From positions 248,001 to 312,000 of the forward strand of contig CAOJOK010000001.1 of the NCBI GenBank assembly GCA_948440265.1: a stretch of DNA of 64,000 bases, written 5' to 3'. Positions 27,481-35,671 of the stretch are shown here, in pieces. Within the stretch, counting starts at the first letter, position 1. The number at the start of each line of letters is the position of its first letter. The position numbers and the translations under genes are program-made. Source of the DNA: an uncultured Clostridia bacterium. GTDB taxonomy: Bacteria; Bacillota; Clostridia; Christensenellales; Pumilibacteraceae. The notes beneath the pieces are model-generated. The model did not search any database. It was not told the DNA's origin and saw only the letters and a list, made by a program, of their open reading frames with translations.

Positions 27481-28521
27481 TTACTCATCTTTCGGGGTAT
27501 CGTCCTTTACATCATCTTCATTCACATTATCTTCATTGTCGGCTTTCAATTTCAACTTCAGTTCAAGCAGACCTTCTTCTCTTTTTAAGTTGTTTTCGTT
27601 CCTGCGTTTCACAAGACTGTCAAATTCGCTCTTTTTGACAACGGTAGCTGTTTCTATATCGAAAACATATTCGATACCGCTGCTCAACTTATGGTCCTCT
27701 TCTTTCAGCAACTGCGTAAACATTTGAGTACCGCGTGCTTCGTCGAAATTTTTATAAATCATATGCATAAGTCCAGAATTAAAAAAGCTTAAATACTGCG
27801 AGTCACCGGTAAATATCAAGTGGTCAAGTAAAACAATATCCAATGCCGCCAAAGAATCTACTATTAAATTTGTAGTATTTAAGTCTTCAATCGACGGACG
27901 CACTATTCCCGTAGGATGATTATGCGCCAAAATAACCTTGGACGCGTGATGATGCAAAACCGATTCCATTATTGCGGGAATGGAAATCGTATTCGATGTA
28001 GGCGTGCCTTTTGCCGTAACACAATCGACGCCTAAAAGCCGATTTTTTATATCCAAGCACATTACATACATAACTTCGGTATAATAATAATCGAAGTGCA
28101 GTTTGAGATATTCCAGCGCAGAGTTTACATCTTTAATCGATTTTTCTTTAACTCTCAGCAACTGCGATTTCCTTGCGATGACGGGCACAGAACGTAAAAA
28201 CAGCGCTATTCTTCTCGAAACTCCGCCTTTCTGCATAAGTTCTTTTACAGACGACGAAAAAATGCCGACCAAAGAACCGAATCGGCGCAACAGAAAATGT
28301 GCCAGCTTATTGGTATCCTTTTGCGGCAACATCGCAAAAAGCAAATACTCCAATGTTTCCACTTCCGAAAAAGTTTCTAAAAGCGGGTCCTTTTCAATTG
28401 CATCGTAAACACGTTGGCGATGTCCTTTGTGAATATTTTTCTCCTCATCGCTCATTTTTCTTTTCAACTCTACCATAATATCCTTTTCGGATATTTCTAT
28501 GTTATCGATATTGTTACTCAT
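27481..28521 (-). CDS. radC: RadC-family JAB/MPN-domain protein with long acidic C-terminal tail
   Basis: A RadC/JAB1-type metalloprotease-fold protein. The catalytic-type motif is His-Asn-His-Pro-Thr-Gly followed by Pro-Ser...Asp at residues around 194-210. The N-terminal part has the helix-hairpin-helix-like region usual in full-length RadC. RadC was once tied to DNA repair, but its true function is unsettled. At 346 residues this copy is about 110 longer than the common 225-235. The extra C-terminus is charged and predicted helical, with an acidic end (Asn-Glu-Asp-Asp-Val-Lys-Asp-Asp). It is downstream of proA by 14 nt. Confidence 0.88.
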   Translation of the reverse strand: MSNNIDNIEISEKDIMVELKRKMSDEEKNIHKGHRQRVYDAIEKDPLLETFSEVETLEYLLFAMLPQKDTNKLAHFLLRRFGSLVGIFSSSVKELMQKGGVSRRIALFLRSVPVIARKSQLLRVKEKSIKDVNSALEYLKLHFDYYYTEVMYVMCLDIKNRLLGVDCVTAKGTPTSNTISIPAIMESVLHHHASKVILAHNHPTGIVRPSIEDLNTTNLIVDSLAALDIVLLDHLIFTGDSQYLSFFNSGLMHMIYKNFDEARGTQMFTQLLKEEDHKLSSGIEYVFDIETATVVKKSEFDSLVKRRNENNLKREEGLLELKLKLKADNEDNVNEDDVKDDTPKDE

Positions 28522-28535
28522 ATTACTTCCTCCGT

Positions 28536-29783
28536 TTACTTACGTATTTGACCGCATCCGAAAATCAAATACTTATACGACGTAAGTTCGCCAAGTCCCA
28601 TAGGTCCTCTTGCGTGCAGTTTCTGCGTAGATATTCCCATTTCTGCTCCGAAACCGAATTCATAGCCGTCGGTAAACCGTGTAGACGCATTCACATAAAC
28701 GGCGGCACTGTCGACGCCTGTCAAAAATCTTTCTGCAGCAGCCTCGTCTTCCGTTATGATAACGTCGCTGTGGTGCGTTCCGTATTTGTTTATGTGCTTA
28801 ATCGCCTCGTCCACACCGTTCACGATTTTAACGGAAACCGTCAAACTGCCGTATTCGGCATACAAATCGGATTCCGCAATCGGTTGCGCCTCGGGAAAAT
28901 AATTTTTGATTTTCGGACACCCTTTGATTGTAACGCCGTATTTGACAAGCTCATTTAAGATAGGAACTACAAAGCTATCCGCAATGCTCTCATCTATCAA
29001 TATGCTTTCCAAAGCATTGCAGACGCTTGGACGGGAAACTTTTCCGTTGACTATGATGTTTATTGCTTTTTGCAAATCCGCACTTTTCTCAACATAAGCG
29101 TGACAGTTACCCGCCCCCGTTTCAATAACGGGTATAGTTGCTTTCCGTACTACATTTTTAATAAACTCTTTCGAACCGCGAGGTAAAAGCACGTCTATGT
29201 ATTCGCGCTGCCGCATAAAACACTCGGCGCTTTCGTGAGAAATATCTTCTACAAGCTGTATTGCATTTTCATTATATCCATTACGGGCAAGCTCGGACTT
29301 AATTGAATCGACAAGCGCCGTATTTGTTAAAATCGCGTCTTTGCTGCCGCGCAATACAATGGCATTTCCTGTTTTTAAAGCAAGACAAATCGCATCGACG
29401 GTAACATTTGGTCTGGCTTCATAAATCAAACCCAACACTCCCAAAGGCGTTCTGACTTTTTTGATTTTAAGTTTTGTTTTTTCTGTAACCCACTCGTCAA
29501 TAACTTGACCTATCGGGTCAGGCAGTGAAACAAGCTGCAAAATACTGTCTTTAATAGACGCCAGTCTTTCTTTATTCAGCATTAATCTATCGATAAATTG
29601 CTTTGGCTTATCTTTGCAATTGTCGATATCTTTCTTGTTTGCCGACAGAATTTTCGACTCATAAAGAGTTAAGGAATCGGCAATAATCGAAATCATTTTG
29701 TTTTTATTATAAGTAGAAAGCGCAGCCATATAATCGGCACACGCTTTCGCTCTTTTACATATTTCCTCTATGTTATTTATCAT
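28536..29783 (-). CDS. proA: Glutamate-5-semialdehyde dehydrogenase (gamma-glutamyl phosphate reductase)
   Basis: NADPH-dependent reduction of glutamyl-5-phosphate to the semialdehyde in proline synthesis. It has the aldehyde dehydrogenase fold, with Glu-Ala-Arg-Pro-Asn-Val-Thr-Val-Asp-Ala, Leu-Arg-Gly-Ser-Lys-Asp-Ala, and the active-site cysteine in Pro-Ser-Val-Cys-Asn-Ala-Leu-Glu-Ser. The C-terminal Gly-Phe-Gly-Ala-Glu-Met-Gly-Ile-Ser-Thr-Gln...His-Ala-Arg-Gly-Pro-Met-Gly-Leu is also present. The 415 residues are normal. It overlaps yebC by 4 nt. No proB is next to it, so proB and proC must be elsewhere if the pathway is complete. Confidence 0.96.
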   Translation of the reverse strand: MINNIEEICKRAKACADYMAALSTYNKNKMISIIADSLTLYESKILSANKKDIDNCKDKPKQFIDRLMLNKERLASIKDSILQLVSLPDPIGQVIDEWVTEKTKLKIKKVRTPLGVLGLIYEARPNVTVDAICLALKTGNAIVLRGSKDAILTNTALVDSIKSELARNGYNENAIQLVEDISHESAECFMRQREYIDVLLPRGSKEFIKNVVRKATIPVIETGAGNCHAYVEKSADLQKAINIIVNGKVSRPSVCNALESILIDESIADSFVVPILNELVKYGVTIKGCPKIKNYFPEAQPIAESDLYAEYGSLTVSVKIVNGVDEAIKHINKYGTHHSDVIITEDEAAAERFLTGVDSAAVYVNASTRFTDGYEFGFGAEMGISTQKLHARGPMGLGELTSYKYLIFGCGQIRK

Positions 29784-30523
29784 TCTTCTTCACCGTCGTC
29801 GGGCAAATTGGCATTATGGAAAACGTTTTGAACATCATCGTTGTCGTCAAACATATCCAGCATCTTGGTGAATTTCTCCAATCCCGCTCCGTCCAAATCA
29901 ACCGTGTTGGCGGGAATTTTCTCAATCTCGGCACTTACAAGCGTAAACCCTTTTGATTCGAGCGTCTCTCTGACTTGCGACAATACCGACGGCAAAGTAG
30001 TAATCTCATATAAACCGTCAGACACATTAAAGTCATCCGCACCGCTGTCTATAGCCGTCATCATCATTTCGTCGTCATCCATACCGCTCTTTTTCTCGAT
30101 TACGATAACACCCTTTGTTTCAAACAGATACGACACACAACCGTTAGTTCCCATAGAACCGCCGCATTTGTCAAAGATATGTCTTACGTCCGATGCCGTT
30201 CTGTTCTTGTTATCGGTTAAAGTCTCAACGATTACGGCAACTCCGTTTACGCCGTACCCTTCGTACGAAATACTTTCATAATTGATACTTCCAAGTTCGC
30301 CGCTTGCTTTTTTTATACTGCGCTGAATATTATCATTAGGCATATTCGCCGCTTTTGCTTTGGAAATGACGTCTCTTAACTTGGAATTGCTTGCAGGGTC
30401 GCCTCCGCCGAGTTTAACCGCAACCGCAATTTCACGTCCTATTTTAGTAAACACTTTGCCACGCGCGGCGTCTGTTTTGCCTTTTGCTCTTTTTATAGTA
30501 GCCCATTTGCTATGTCCGGACAT
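29780..30523 (-). CDS. YebC/PmpR-family protein (TACO1-like)
   Basis: A 247-residue member of the YebC/TACO1 family. It starts Met-Ser-Gly-His-Ser-Lys-Trp-Ala-Thr-Ile-Lys-Arg-Ala-Lys-Gly, the family signature, followed by Gly-Lys-Val-Phe-Thr-Lys-Ile-Gly-Arg-Glu-Ile. The family was long called transcriptional regulators, while TACO1 and later work on YebC tie it to translation, helping ribosomes through proline-rich stretches. Both YebC lineages share this N-terminus, so the exact role is open. The gene follows the TrmH-like methyltransferase and overlaps proA. Confidence 0.93.
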   Translation of the reverse strand: MSGHSKWATIKRAKGKTDAARGKVFTKIGREIAVAVKLGGGDPASNSKLRDVISKAKAANMPNDNIQRSIKKASGELGSINYESISYEGYGVNGVAVIVETLTDNKNRTASDVRHIFDKCGGSMGTNGCVSYLFETKGVIVIEKKSGMDDDEMMMTAIDSGADDFNVSDGLYEITTLPSVLSQVRETLESKGFTLVSAEIEKIPANTVDLDGAGLEKFTKMLDMFDDNDDVQNVFHNANLPDDGEEE

Positions 30524-30533
30524 AAATTACTCC

Positions 30534-31280
30534 TTAATTGTTTTTTAAATATCTTAAATAGTACATAATAACACTTGCACTGACTGCCGCATTTAACGAT
30601 TCGATACCGTTTTCCATAGGCAGCGATACGATTACGTCGGCTCGCCTTCTCATTGTTTCGCTTATTCCGTTAGCTTCGTTTCCGATAATCAGGCACAAAG
30701 ACTTATCCTGCAAGTTTGTTCTTTCCCGAACTATGCTCTGTCCGCCGGCGTCGGCACAAACAAGGGTATATCCGTCCAACTGCTTTCCGTCATCGTCGGC
30801 CAAAATAAAATTACAATGACGAAAAGCGCTCATACTGCTTCGAATGGTTTTCGGATTAAAAACATCTACACAGTCGGACAGGATAATATCGGTAAAACCG
30901 CAAGCGCACGCCGTACGAATTATCGTTCCGAGATTACCCGGGTCTCCGATTCCGTCTAAATAAAGACAAAGCCGACTGTGCGGCTTATCTTTAAATTCCG
31001 GTAAAGGAGCAATCGCGATTATTCCCTGACTGTTAACCGTTTCGGAAATTTTATCAAACAATCTGTCGCTTACCGCTATAACATTATCGAACTTGTCGAC
31101 ATATTCCGAATACTTGCTTTCGGCGACAATAACTTTAATATCGAAACCGTCGGATACGGAATCTTTAATAAGTCTGTATCCTTCCAAAATAAATTTGCCG
31201 TATTTATAACGATACTTTCGTTGCTTTAACTTGATAACCGTCTTAATCAGCGGATTATCTGATGAAGTAATAACGTCCAT
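30534..31280 (-). CDS. TrmH/SpoU-family RNA 2'-O-methyltransferase
   Basis: SPOUT-class methyltransferase of about 248 residues. The N-terminal substrate-binding domain begins near Ser-Ser-Asp-Asn-Pro-Leu-Ile-Lys and includes Lys-Phe-Ile-Leu-Glu-Gly. The knotted SAM-binding domain has Leu-Asp-Gly-Ile-Gly-Asp-Pro-Gly-Asn-Leu-Gly-Thr-Ile-Ile-Arg-Thr, Ile-Ile-Gly-Asn-Glu-Ala-Asn-Gly-Ile, and the final Leu-Pro-Met-Glu-Asn-Gly-Ile-Glu-Ser-Leu-Asn-Ala-Ala-Val. Target rRNA or tRNA is unknown. The ATG at 31278-31280 is used; an earlier TTG six codons upstream has no better site. It follows rplT, the usual place for a ysgA-type gene. Confidence 0.88.
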   Translation of the reverse strand: MDVITSSDNPLIKTVIKLKQRKYRYKYGKFILEGYRLIKDSVSDGFDIKVIVAESKYSEYVDKFDNVIAVSDRLFDKISETVNSQGIIAIAPLPEFKDKPHSRLCLYLDGIGDPGNLGTIIRTACACGFTDIILSDCVDVFNPKTIRSSMSAFRHCNFILADDDGKQLDGYTLVCADAGGQSIVRERTNLQDKSLCLIIGNEANGISETMRRRADVIVSLPMENGIESLNAAVSASVIMYYLRYLKNN

Positions 31281-31306
31281 ATCAGGGCAGCAAATCAAGT
31301 CAAAAA

Positions 31307-31657
31307 TTATTGAGCCGCGGCTGCTTTATCGGCAAGAGCTTTAAAAGCCGCAGTGTCGTTAACAGCCAAATCCGCAAGAATCTTTCTGTTAAGATTTATT
31401 CCCGCAACTTTAAGTCCGTGCATAAACTTGCTATACGACAAGCCGTTTGCTCTTGCACCTGCATTTATTCTGGCAATCCAAAGCTTTCTGAAATCTCTCT
31501 TCTTGTCTCTTCTTCCGATGAAAGAATACATAAGAGACTTCATTACGGCCTCTCTTGCTATGCGATAGGACCTCGACTTGGAACCGAAATAGCCCTTCGC
31601 CAATCTCATTATTTTTCTACGCTTCTTAACTGCGTTTACTGCTCTTTTAACTCGCAT
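31307..31657 (-). CDS. rplT: 50S ribosomal protein L20
   Basis: Early-binding 23S rRNA protein needed for 50S assembly and, in Bacillus and E. coli, repressor of its own operon. The 116 residues are strongly basic at the N-terminus ([13 protein letters not shown]), with [18 protein letters not shown], and Trp-Ile-Ala-Arg-Ile-Asn-Ala. It is third in infC-rpmI-rplT. The leader before infC holds an intrinsic terminator, as expected for L20-controlled attenuation. Confidence 0.97.
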   Translation of the reverse strand: MRVKRAVNAVKKRRKIMRLAKGYFGSKSRSYRIAREAVMKSLMYSFIGRRDKKRDFRKLWIARINAGARANGLSYSKFMHGLKVAGINLNRKILADLAVNDTAAFKALADKAAAAQ

Positions 31658-31672
31658 AATAACACCTCCCGA

Positions 31673-31870
31673 TTACTTCTGAATCATATTTCTGATGGTT
31701 GCCGCTTCTTTATCGGACCCCATATACGCACCTTGACGCAAAGCCATTTTACGCTTGCTGGACTTCTTGGTCAAAATATGATTTTTCCCCTGCTGTCCGC
31801 GCTTAACGCGACCGGACGCTGTGACGCGGAAACGCTTTTTTGCGCCGCTGTGACTTCTCATTTTAGGCAT
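31673..31870 (-). CDS. rpmI: 50S ribosomal protein L35
   Basis: Small basic 50S protein of 65 residues. The sequence [15 protein letters not shown] and [11 protein letters not shown] match L35 closely. It lies between infC and rplT with short gaps (16 and 15 nt), the fixed order in bacteria. Confidence 0.97.
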   Translation of the reverse strand: MPKMRSHSGAKKRFRVTASGRVKRGQQGKNHILTKKSSKRKMALRQGAYMGSDKEAATIRNMIQK

Positions 31871-31886
31871 AATTTATATCCTCCGT

Positions 31887-32399
31887 TTAACTCTTTTTAG
31901 GGTTTAATATCATTATAATGTTTCTGCCTTCCGTAACAGGTTTTTTATCCATAACGGAAACGCTTTCCACAATATCAAAAAACTTATACATTACCTGAAC
32001 ACCGATATCGGCGTGCGCCTGTTGACGACCGCGCATTCTGATAGATACTTTGACTTTATCGCCCGAAGAAAGGAATTTGGAAGCCTGCTTTGCTTTTGTT
32101 TCCAAATCGTGGGTATCGATTGTCATCGAAAGCCAAACTTCTTTCAACTCGCTTGTCTTCTGTTTTTTTCTGGCGTCTTTCTCTTTCTTTGCCGTATCGA
32201 ATTTAAATTTCCCGTAATTCATAATCTTGCATACGGGCGGAACGACGGAAGGACTTATTTTAACCAAATCGAGATTTCTCTCATCGGCTATTCTGTTTGC
32301 CTGCGCCGCACTCATTATTCCGAGCTGAACACCGTTCTCGTCTATGACGCGGACTTCATTGTCTCGAATTCTCTCATTAATTTCAACCTCTTTAATGAT
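31887..32399 (-). CDS. infC: Translation initiation factor IF-3, starting at an AUC (or AUU) codon
   Basis: IF-3 keeps 30S subunits free and checks start codons. Homology requires about 28 residues upstream of the first in-frame ATG (32313-32315): Glu-Ile-Asn-Glu-Arg-Ile-Arg-Asp-Asn-Glu-Val-Arg-Val-Ile-Asp...Gly-Val-Gln-Leu-Gly-Ile. No ATG, GTG or TTG is in frame there. GGAGG at 32409-32413 is 9 nt before ATC (32397-32399) and 12 nt before ATT (32394-32396). Rare AUU/AUC starts are an infC hallmark, since IF-3 rejects them and so limits itself. From ATC the protein is 170 residues, the normal length, with N domain, linker and C domain. First gene of infC-rpmI-rplT. Confidence 0.95.
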   Translation of the reverse strand: MIKEVEINERIRDNEVRVIDENGVQLGIMSAAQANRIADERNLDLVKISPSVVPPVCKIMNYGKFKFDTAKKEKDARKKQKTSELKEVWLSMTIDTHDLETKAKQASKFLSSGDKVKVSIRMRGRQQAHADIGVQVMYKFFDIVESVSVMDKKPVTEGRNIIMILNPKKS

Positions 32400-32530
32400 A
32401 GTGTTGTTCCTCCATAAAAATAGTGAGCGGATGAAAACTGTATCCGCTCACTAAACGTAAATTCGTTTATATATAATAGCGTTACCGTTTCGAATACTCT
32501 CTTACGGTGAGATACAATCTACTTCCAACG
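32400..32530 (-). promoter_or_regulatory. infC operon leader, candidate L20-dependent attenuator
   Basis: About 130 nt of transcribed leader ends in an intrinsic terminator only 3 nt from the infC ribosome binding site. The 5' part contains pairings CGTT...AACG and CCGT...ACGG around a loop, which could form the L20-binding structure. In B. subtilis L20 binds such a leader and favours the terminator. The antiterminator pairing was not worked out here. Confidence 0.75.
32421..32453 (-). terminator. Leader terminator (attenuator) before infC
   Basis: Perfect 12-bp stem, TAGTGAGCGGAT with ATCCGCTCACTA, 9-nt loop, followed by TTTTT and then the GGAGG of infC. There is no gene upstream for it to terminate, so it must act on the infC transcript itself. 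Confidence 0.88.
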
Positions 32531-32536
32531 CCATCT

Positions 32537-32565
32537 ATTATACCATAAGGTTATTTTGATGTCAA
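32537..32565 (-). promoter_or_regulatory. Consensus promoter of the infC-rpmI-rplT operon
   Basis: Minus-strand TTGACA (32560-32565) and TATAAT (32537-32542), both perfect, 17-nt spacer, with an extended TGG before the -10. Strong promoter followed by an attenuator. Confidence 0.92.
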
Positions 32566-32582
32566 CTGTTTTAAAACAACTC

Positions 32583-34484
32583 TTAAATCTTTTTTGCATT
32601 TTCTTCCGTTAACTTATCGATAAACGCATTTACGGGCATTGCTCCCAAATCGCCGTCTTTGCGGCTTCTGACTGCAACGGAATTGCTTTCGGCTTCTTTA
32701 TCGCCCACCACAATCATATACGGAACTTTTTCCAACTGCGCTTCGCGTATCTTATACCCTATTTTTTCATTTCTCGAATCCACATCGCAACGGAAGTTCA
32801 ATTCCGTAAGTTTCTTCGCAATAGCTTGCGCGTATTCTGCAGTTCTGTCTGTTATAGGCAAAATCTTAACTTGCACGGGAGCCAGCCAAACAGGGAAATT
32901 GCCTGCATAATGCTCTATCAATATTCCTATGAACCGCTCTATGGAGCCGAATATTGCACGATGTATCATTATAGGACGATGTTTTTGACCGTCTTCTCCG
33001 ACATATTCCAAATTAAACCTCTGCGGCATTTGGAAATCCAGCTGTATGGTTCCGCATTGCCAGGTACGCCCTATGCTGTCTCTCAAATGGAAGTCTATTT
33101 TCGGACCGTAGAATGCGCCGTCTCCTTCATTCAACTCATAGTCAAGCCCCAATTCGTCCAATGCCTTTTTCAAAGCCGAAGTTGCGACTTCCCAATCTTC
33201 CGCACTGCCCATACTGTTCTCGGGTCTCGTGGAAAGCTCAATCTTATACTTAAATCCGAACTGACTGTATATTTTATCCGTCAGCCTGACCACTCCTTTG
33301 ATTTCATCGGTTATCTGTTCGGGCAGCATAAAGATATGCGCGTCGTCTTGAGTGAAACAGCGAACGCGGAAAAGTCCGTGCAATTGTCCGCTCTTTTCGT
33401 GACGATGAACGAGTCCCATTTCGGCCATTCTTATAGGCAAATCCTTATAACTGTGCGGAGATAACTTATACACCAGCATACAGCCCGGACAGTTCATCGG
33501 CTTGACGGCACAATCATCTTCGTCTATCTTTGTGGTGTACATATTGTCCTTATAATGGTCCCAATGTCCCGAGTTCTCCCAAAGAGTACGATTGAGAATA
33601 ATCGGAGTCTGAATTTCCACATAACCCTCTTTTCTGTGAAGGTCGCGCCAATAATCGACAAGCGCATTTTTCAAAGCCATACCGTTCGGCAGGAAAAACG
33701 GAAATCCCTTTCCTTCGTTCATAAGCGCAAATAATTTAAGCTCTTTTCCGAGTTTTGTATGGTCACGCTTCTTTGCTTCCTCTATCATACGGAAGTATTC
33801 TTCCATTTCGTCTTTCTTCGCAAAAGCCGTACCGTAAATGCGCGTAAGCATCTTATTCTTTTCGTTCCCGCGCCAATAGGCACCCGCAATCGAAGTAAGC
33901 TTGTAATATTTGATTTTACCTGTAGACGGCAAATGCGGTCCGCGACACAAATCGTAAAACTCACCCTGCTTATAGAGCGTTATCTTCGCATCCTTCGGCA
34001 AATCTTCTATAATCTGGATTTTATATTGCTCGCCGAAGCCGCGCATCTTCATCAAAGCCTGTTCGCGAGTAACAACAACTCTTTCCATCGGAAAATCGGC
34101 TTTAATAATAGCTTTCATTTCTTTTTCGATTTTTTCGAAATCCGCAGGAGTTATGGGGACCGAAAAATCAAAATCATAATAAAACCCGTCTTTAATAGCC
34201 GGACCTATGGCAAGCTGCGTGGTAGGATACAAATTCTTCACAGCCTGCGCAAGAACGTGCGCAGTAGTATGCAAATAAATCTCTCTCGTTTCTTCGTCAC
34301 GAGCCGTCAGAATTTCCAAAACGCAGTCTTTTTCGATTGGCGTTCTCAAATCTACGACTTCGCCGTCAATTTTTGCCGCAAGAGCATTTCTGGCAAGACC
34401 TTCGCTTATCTGCACAGCTATTTGTTCCACTGTGGTATTCTTTGCCACCGTCAGTACCGAACCGTCTTTCAAAGTTACTTTCAT
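32583..34484 (-). CDS. thrS: Threonyl-tRNA synthetase
   Basis: Class II synthetase for tRNA-Thr. The ATG at 34482-34484, with GGAGG 7 nt upstream, gives 633 residues beginning Met-Lys-Val-Thr-Leu-Lys-Asp-Gly-Ser, the TGS domain. The editing domain carries His-Thr-Thr-Ala-His-Val-Leu-Ala-Gln-Ala and the later Tyr-Tyr-Asp-Phe-Asp. The catalytic core has Pro-Met-Asn-Cys-Pro-Gly-Cys (zinc Cys), Met-Gly-Leu-Val-His-Arg-His-Glu-Lys-Ser-Gly and Val-Arg-Cys-Phe-Thr-Gln-Asp-Asp-Ala-His. The anticodon domain follows. An upstream in-frame extension is the T-box terminator and is rejected. Expression is controlled by the T-box directly upstream. Confidence 0.97.
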   Translation of the reverse strand: MKVTLKDGSVLTVAKNTTVEQIAVQISEGLARNALAAKIDGEVVDLRTPIEKDCVLEILTARDEETREIYLHTTAHVLAQAVKNLYPTTQLAIGPAIKDGFYYDFDFSVPITPADFEKIEKEMKAIIKADFPMERVVVTREQALMKMRGFGEQYKIQIIEDLPKDAKITLYKQGEFYDLCRGPHLPSTGKIKYYKLTSIAGAYWRGNEKNKMLTRIYGTAFAKKDEMEEYFRMIEEAKKRDHTKLGKELKLFALMNEGKGFPFFLPNGMALKNALVDYWRDLHRKEGYVEIQTPIILNRTLWENSGHWDHYKDNMYTTKIDEDDCAVKPMNCPGCMLVYKLSPHSYKDLPIRMAEMGLVHRHEKSGQLHGLFRVRCFTQDDAHIFMLPEQITDEIKGVVRLTDKIYSQFGFKYKIELSTRPENSMGSAEDWEVATSALKKALDELGLDYELNEGDGAFYGPKIDFHLRDSIGRTWQCGTIQLDFQMPQRFNLEYVGEDGQKHRPIMIHRAIFGSIERFIGILIEHYAGNFPVWLAPVQVKILPITDRTAEYAQAIAKKLTELNFRCDVDSRNEKIGYKIREAQLEKVPYMIVVGDKEAESNSVAVRSRKDGDLGAMPVNAFIDKLTEENAKKI

Positions 34485-34723
34485 AACTAACACCTCCAAA
34501 AAAATAATCCTTAAAACACAGAATGTTTTAAGGACGATTATCAACCGTGGTTCCACCTTAATTCACCGCATAAATGCAGTCTCATTGATTGAATTCGTTT
34601 CAATCGACGTTCCTGTAAAGTGGTTTCGCTTATCAAACGATGTCAGCCGCTCTCAACTAAAACGACTTTCTCTGTAAACACCGATTTTGACAGCTACTTG
34701 TCTCTATTTCGGAAATTCAATTC
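34485..34723 (-). promoter_or_regulatory. T-box riboswitch controlling thrS
   Basis: The conserved T-box AAGGTGGAACCACGG is at 34545-34559 (minus strand). It is followed by an intrinsic terminator (11-bp stem, 34508-34518 with 34524-34534, then a T7 run). A stem I region of about 120 nt lies upstream. Near its 3' side (34612-34627) the RNA reads GAAACCACTTTACAGG, where ACC, ACU and ACA are all threonine codons, so the specifier is very likely Thr although the exact triplet is not fixed. Uncharged tRNA-Thr would stabilise the antiterminator and allow thrS transcription. Confidence 0.93.
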
Positions 34724-34729
34724 ATAAAC

Positions 34730-34758
34730 ATTATACATTGACTAAATAAGCAAGTCAA
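34730..34758 (-). promoter_or_regulatory. Promoter of thrS
   Basis: Minus-strand TTGACT -35 (34753-34758), 17-nt spacer, TATAAT -10 (34730-34735), just ahead of the T-box. The 100 nt or so from here to comFC holds nothing else that I recognise. Confidence 0.88.
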
Positions 34759-34888
34759 GCATTTATCATAAGTTTGTACTGATTTTAAAAAATGTATTTT
34801 TGCAAGGCGTGAAAAGATTCGAAGCTTCTTATAAATAAAGTTAACAGCCGCAAAACAAGGTTTGTACGCTTCGCAATATGAAATCGAA

Positions 34889-35671
34889 TTACTTTACTTC
34901 CCGAATATGTTTCAGCGCTTTTTCACCCACACCTTTATTTACCTTTATGCCGCCAAAAGCAGTTGCCAATGTAAGAACCTTAACTTCGTCCGCTTTTGCT
35001 TCTTTAAGCATTCTTGCACACTCGTTCACCGTCGCGCCCGTCGTAAACACATCATCTACCAAAAGAATTTTTTTACCGCTCAAGCTTACAGGACGCCCGT
35101 TTGTTTCAACTAAATCAAAAGAATCTTTAACGGAATTTAAACGTTGCTCGGAATTTTGACTTGCATTGCTTTTAGTATATGCATTTTTAGTTAAAAGAGA
35201 ATCGAACGGGCAATTTACTGCTTCCGATAAACAGCGCGCCAACTCCTCTGCTTGATTATATCCGCGCATCTTCTGTTTCTTCGGATGCATAGGCACATAA
35301 GTTATTATGTCTGACGTAAGACCACATTCGAAGTACATATCCGCCAAATAAACAGTCACTTCTTTCGCAATATATCTGCAATTACCGTATTTCAGCCTGT
35401 GTATCAAGTGTTTCACTTCGCCGCAGTAAACAAAAGGCGCTCGCGCAATCTCAAAGTTCCAGCGCTTGTCTTTACAGTTGATACAATACTGCAAAGAAAC
35501 CTTACTGTTTCTTCCGCATCTCAAGCAGAACTTCTCGTTATGTTCGAGATTACACTTATTGCAGACGGGAAATCTCTTTCCCTGCGGAATATCGTTTCCG
35601 CAAACAATGCACTTTATTCCGCAAGGAAAAAATATATCGGATAATTCTTCAATCAGTTCCTTTTTGCCCAT
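34889..35671 (-). CDS. comFC: ComFC/GntX-family phosphoribosyltransferase-like protein
   Basis: ComF family protein needed for DNA uptake in some Bacillota and of unclear role elsewhere. Residues up to about 65 hold a zinc-finger region with four Cys-X2-Cys pairs (Cys-Ile-Val-Cys, Cys-Asn-Lys-Cys, Cys-Leu-Arg-Cys, Cys-Ile-Asn-Cys). The phosphoribosyltransferase fold follows, with Tyr-Val-Pro-Met-His-Pro-Lys-Lys...Arg-Gly-Tyr-Asn-Gln-Ala and the PRPP loop Ile-Leu-Leu-Val-Asp-Asp-Val-Phe-Thr-Thr-Gly-Ala-Thr. The 260 residues are a little long for the family. It overlaps the ackA stop by 1 nt. No comFA partner is adjacent. Confidence 0.9.
   Translation of the reverse strand: MGKKELIEELSDIFFPCGIKCIVCGNDIPQGKRFPVCNKCNLEHNEKFCLRCGRNSKVSLQYCINCKDKRWNFEIARAPFVYCGEVKHLIHRLKYGNCRYIAKEVTVYLADMYFECGLTSDIITYVPMHPKKQKMRGYNQAEELARCLSEAVNCPFDSLLTKNAYTKSNASQNSEQRLNSVKDSFDLVETNGRPVSLSGKKILLVDDVFTTGATVNECARMLKEAKADEVKVLTLATAFGGIKVNKGVGEKALKHIREVK

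Noticed and set aside
34485..34556. 24-residue N-terminal extension of ThrRS
   Set aside because: It overlaps the T-box terminator hairpin; the true ATG has its own GGAGG.
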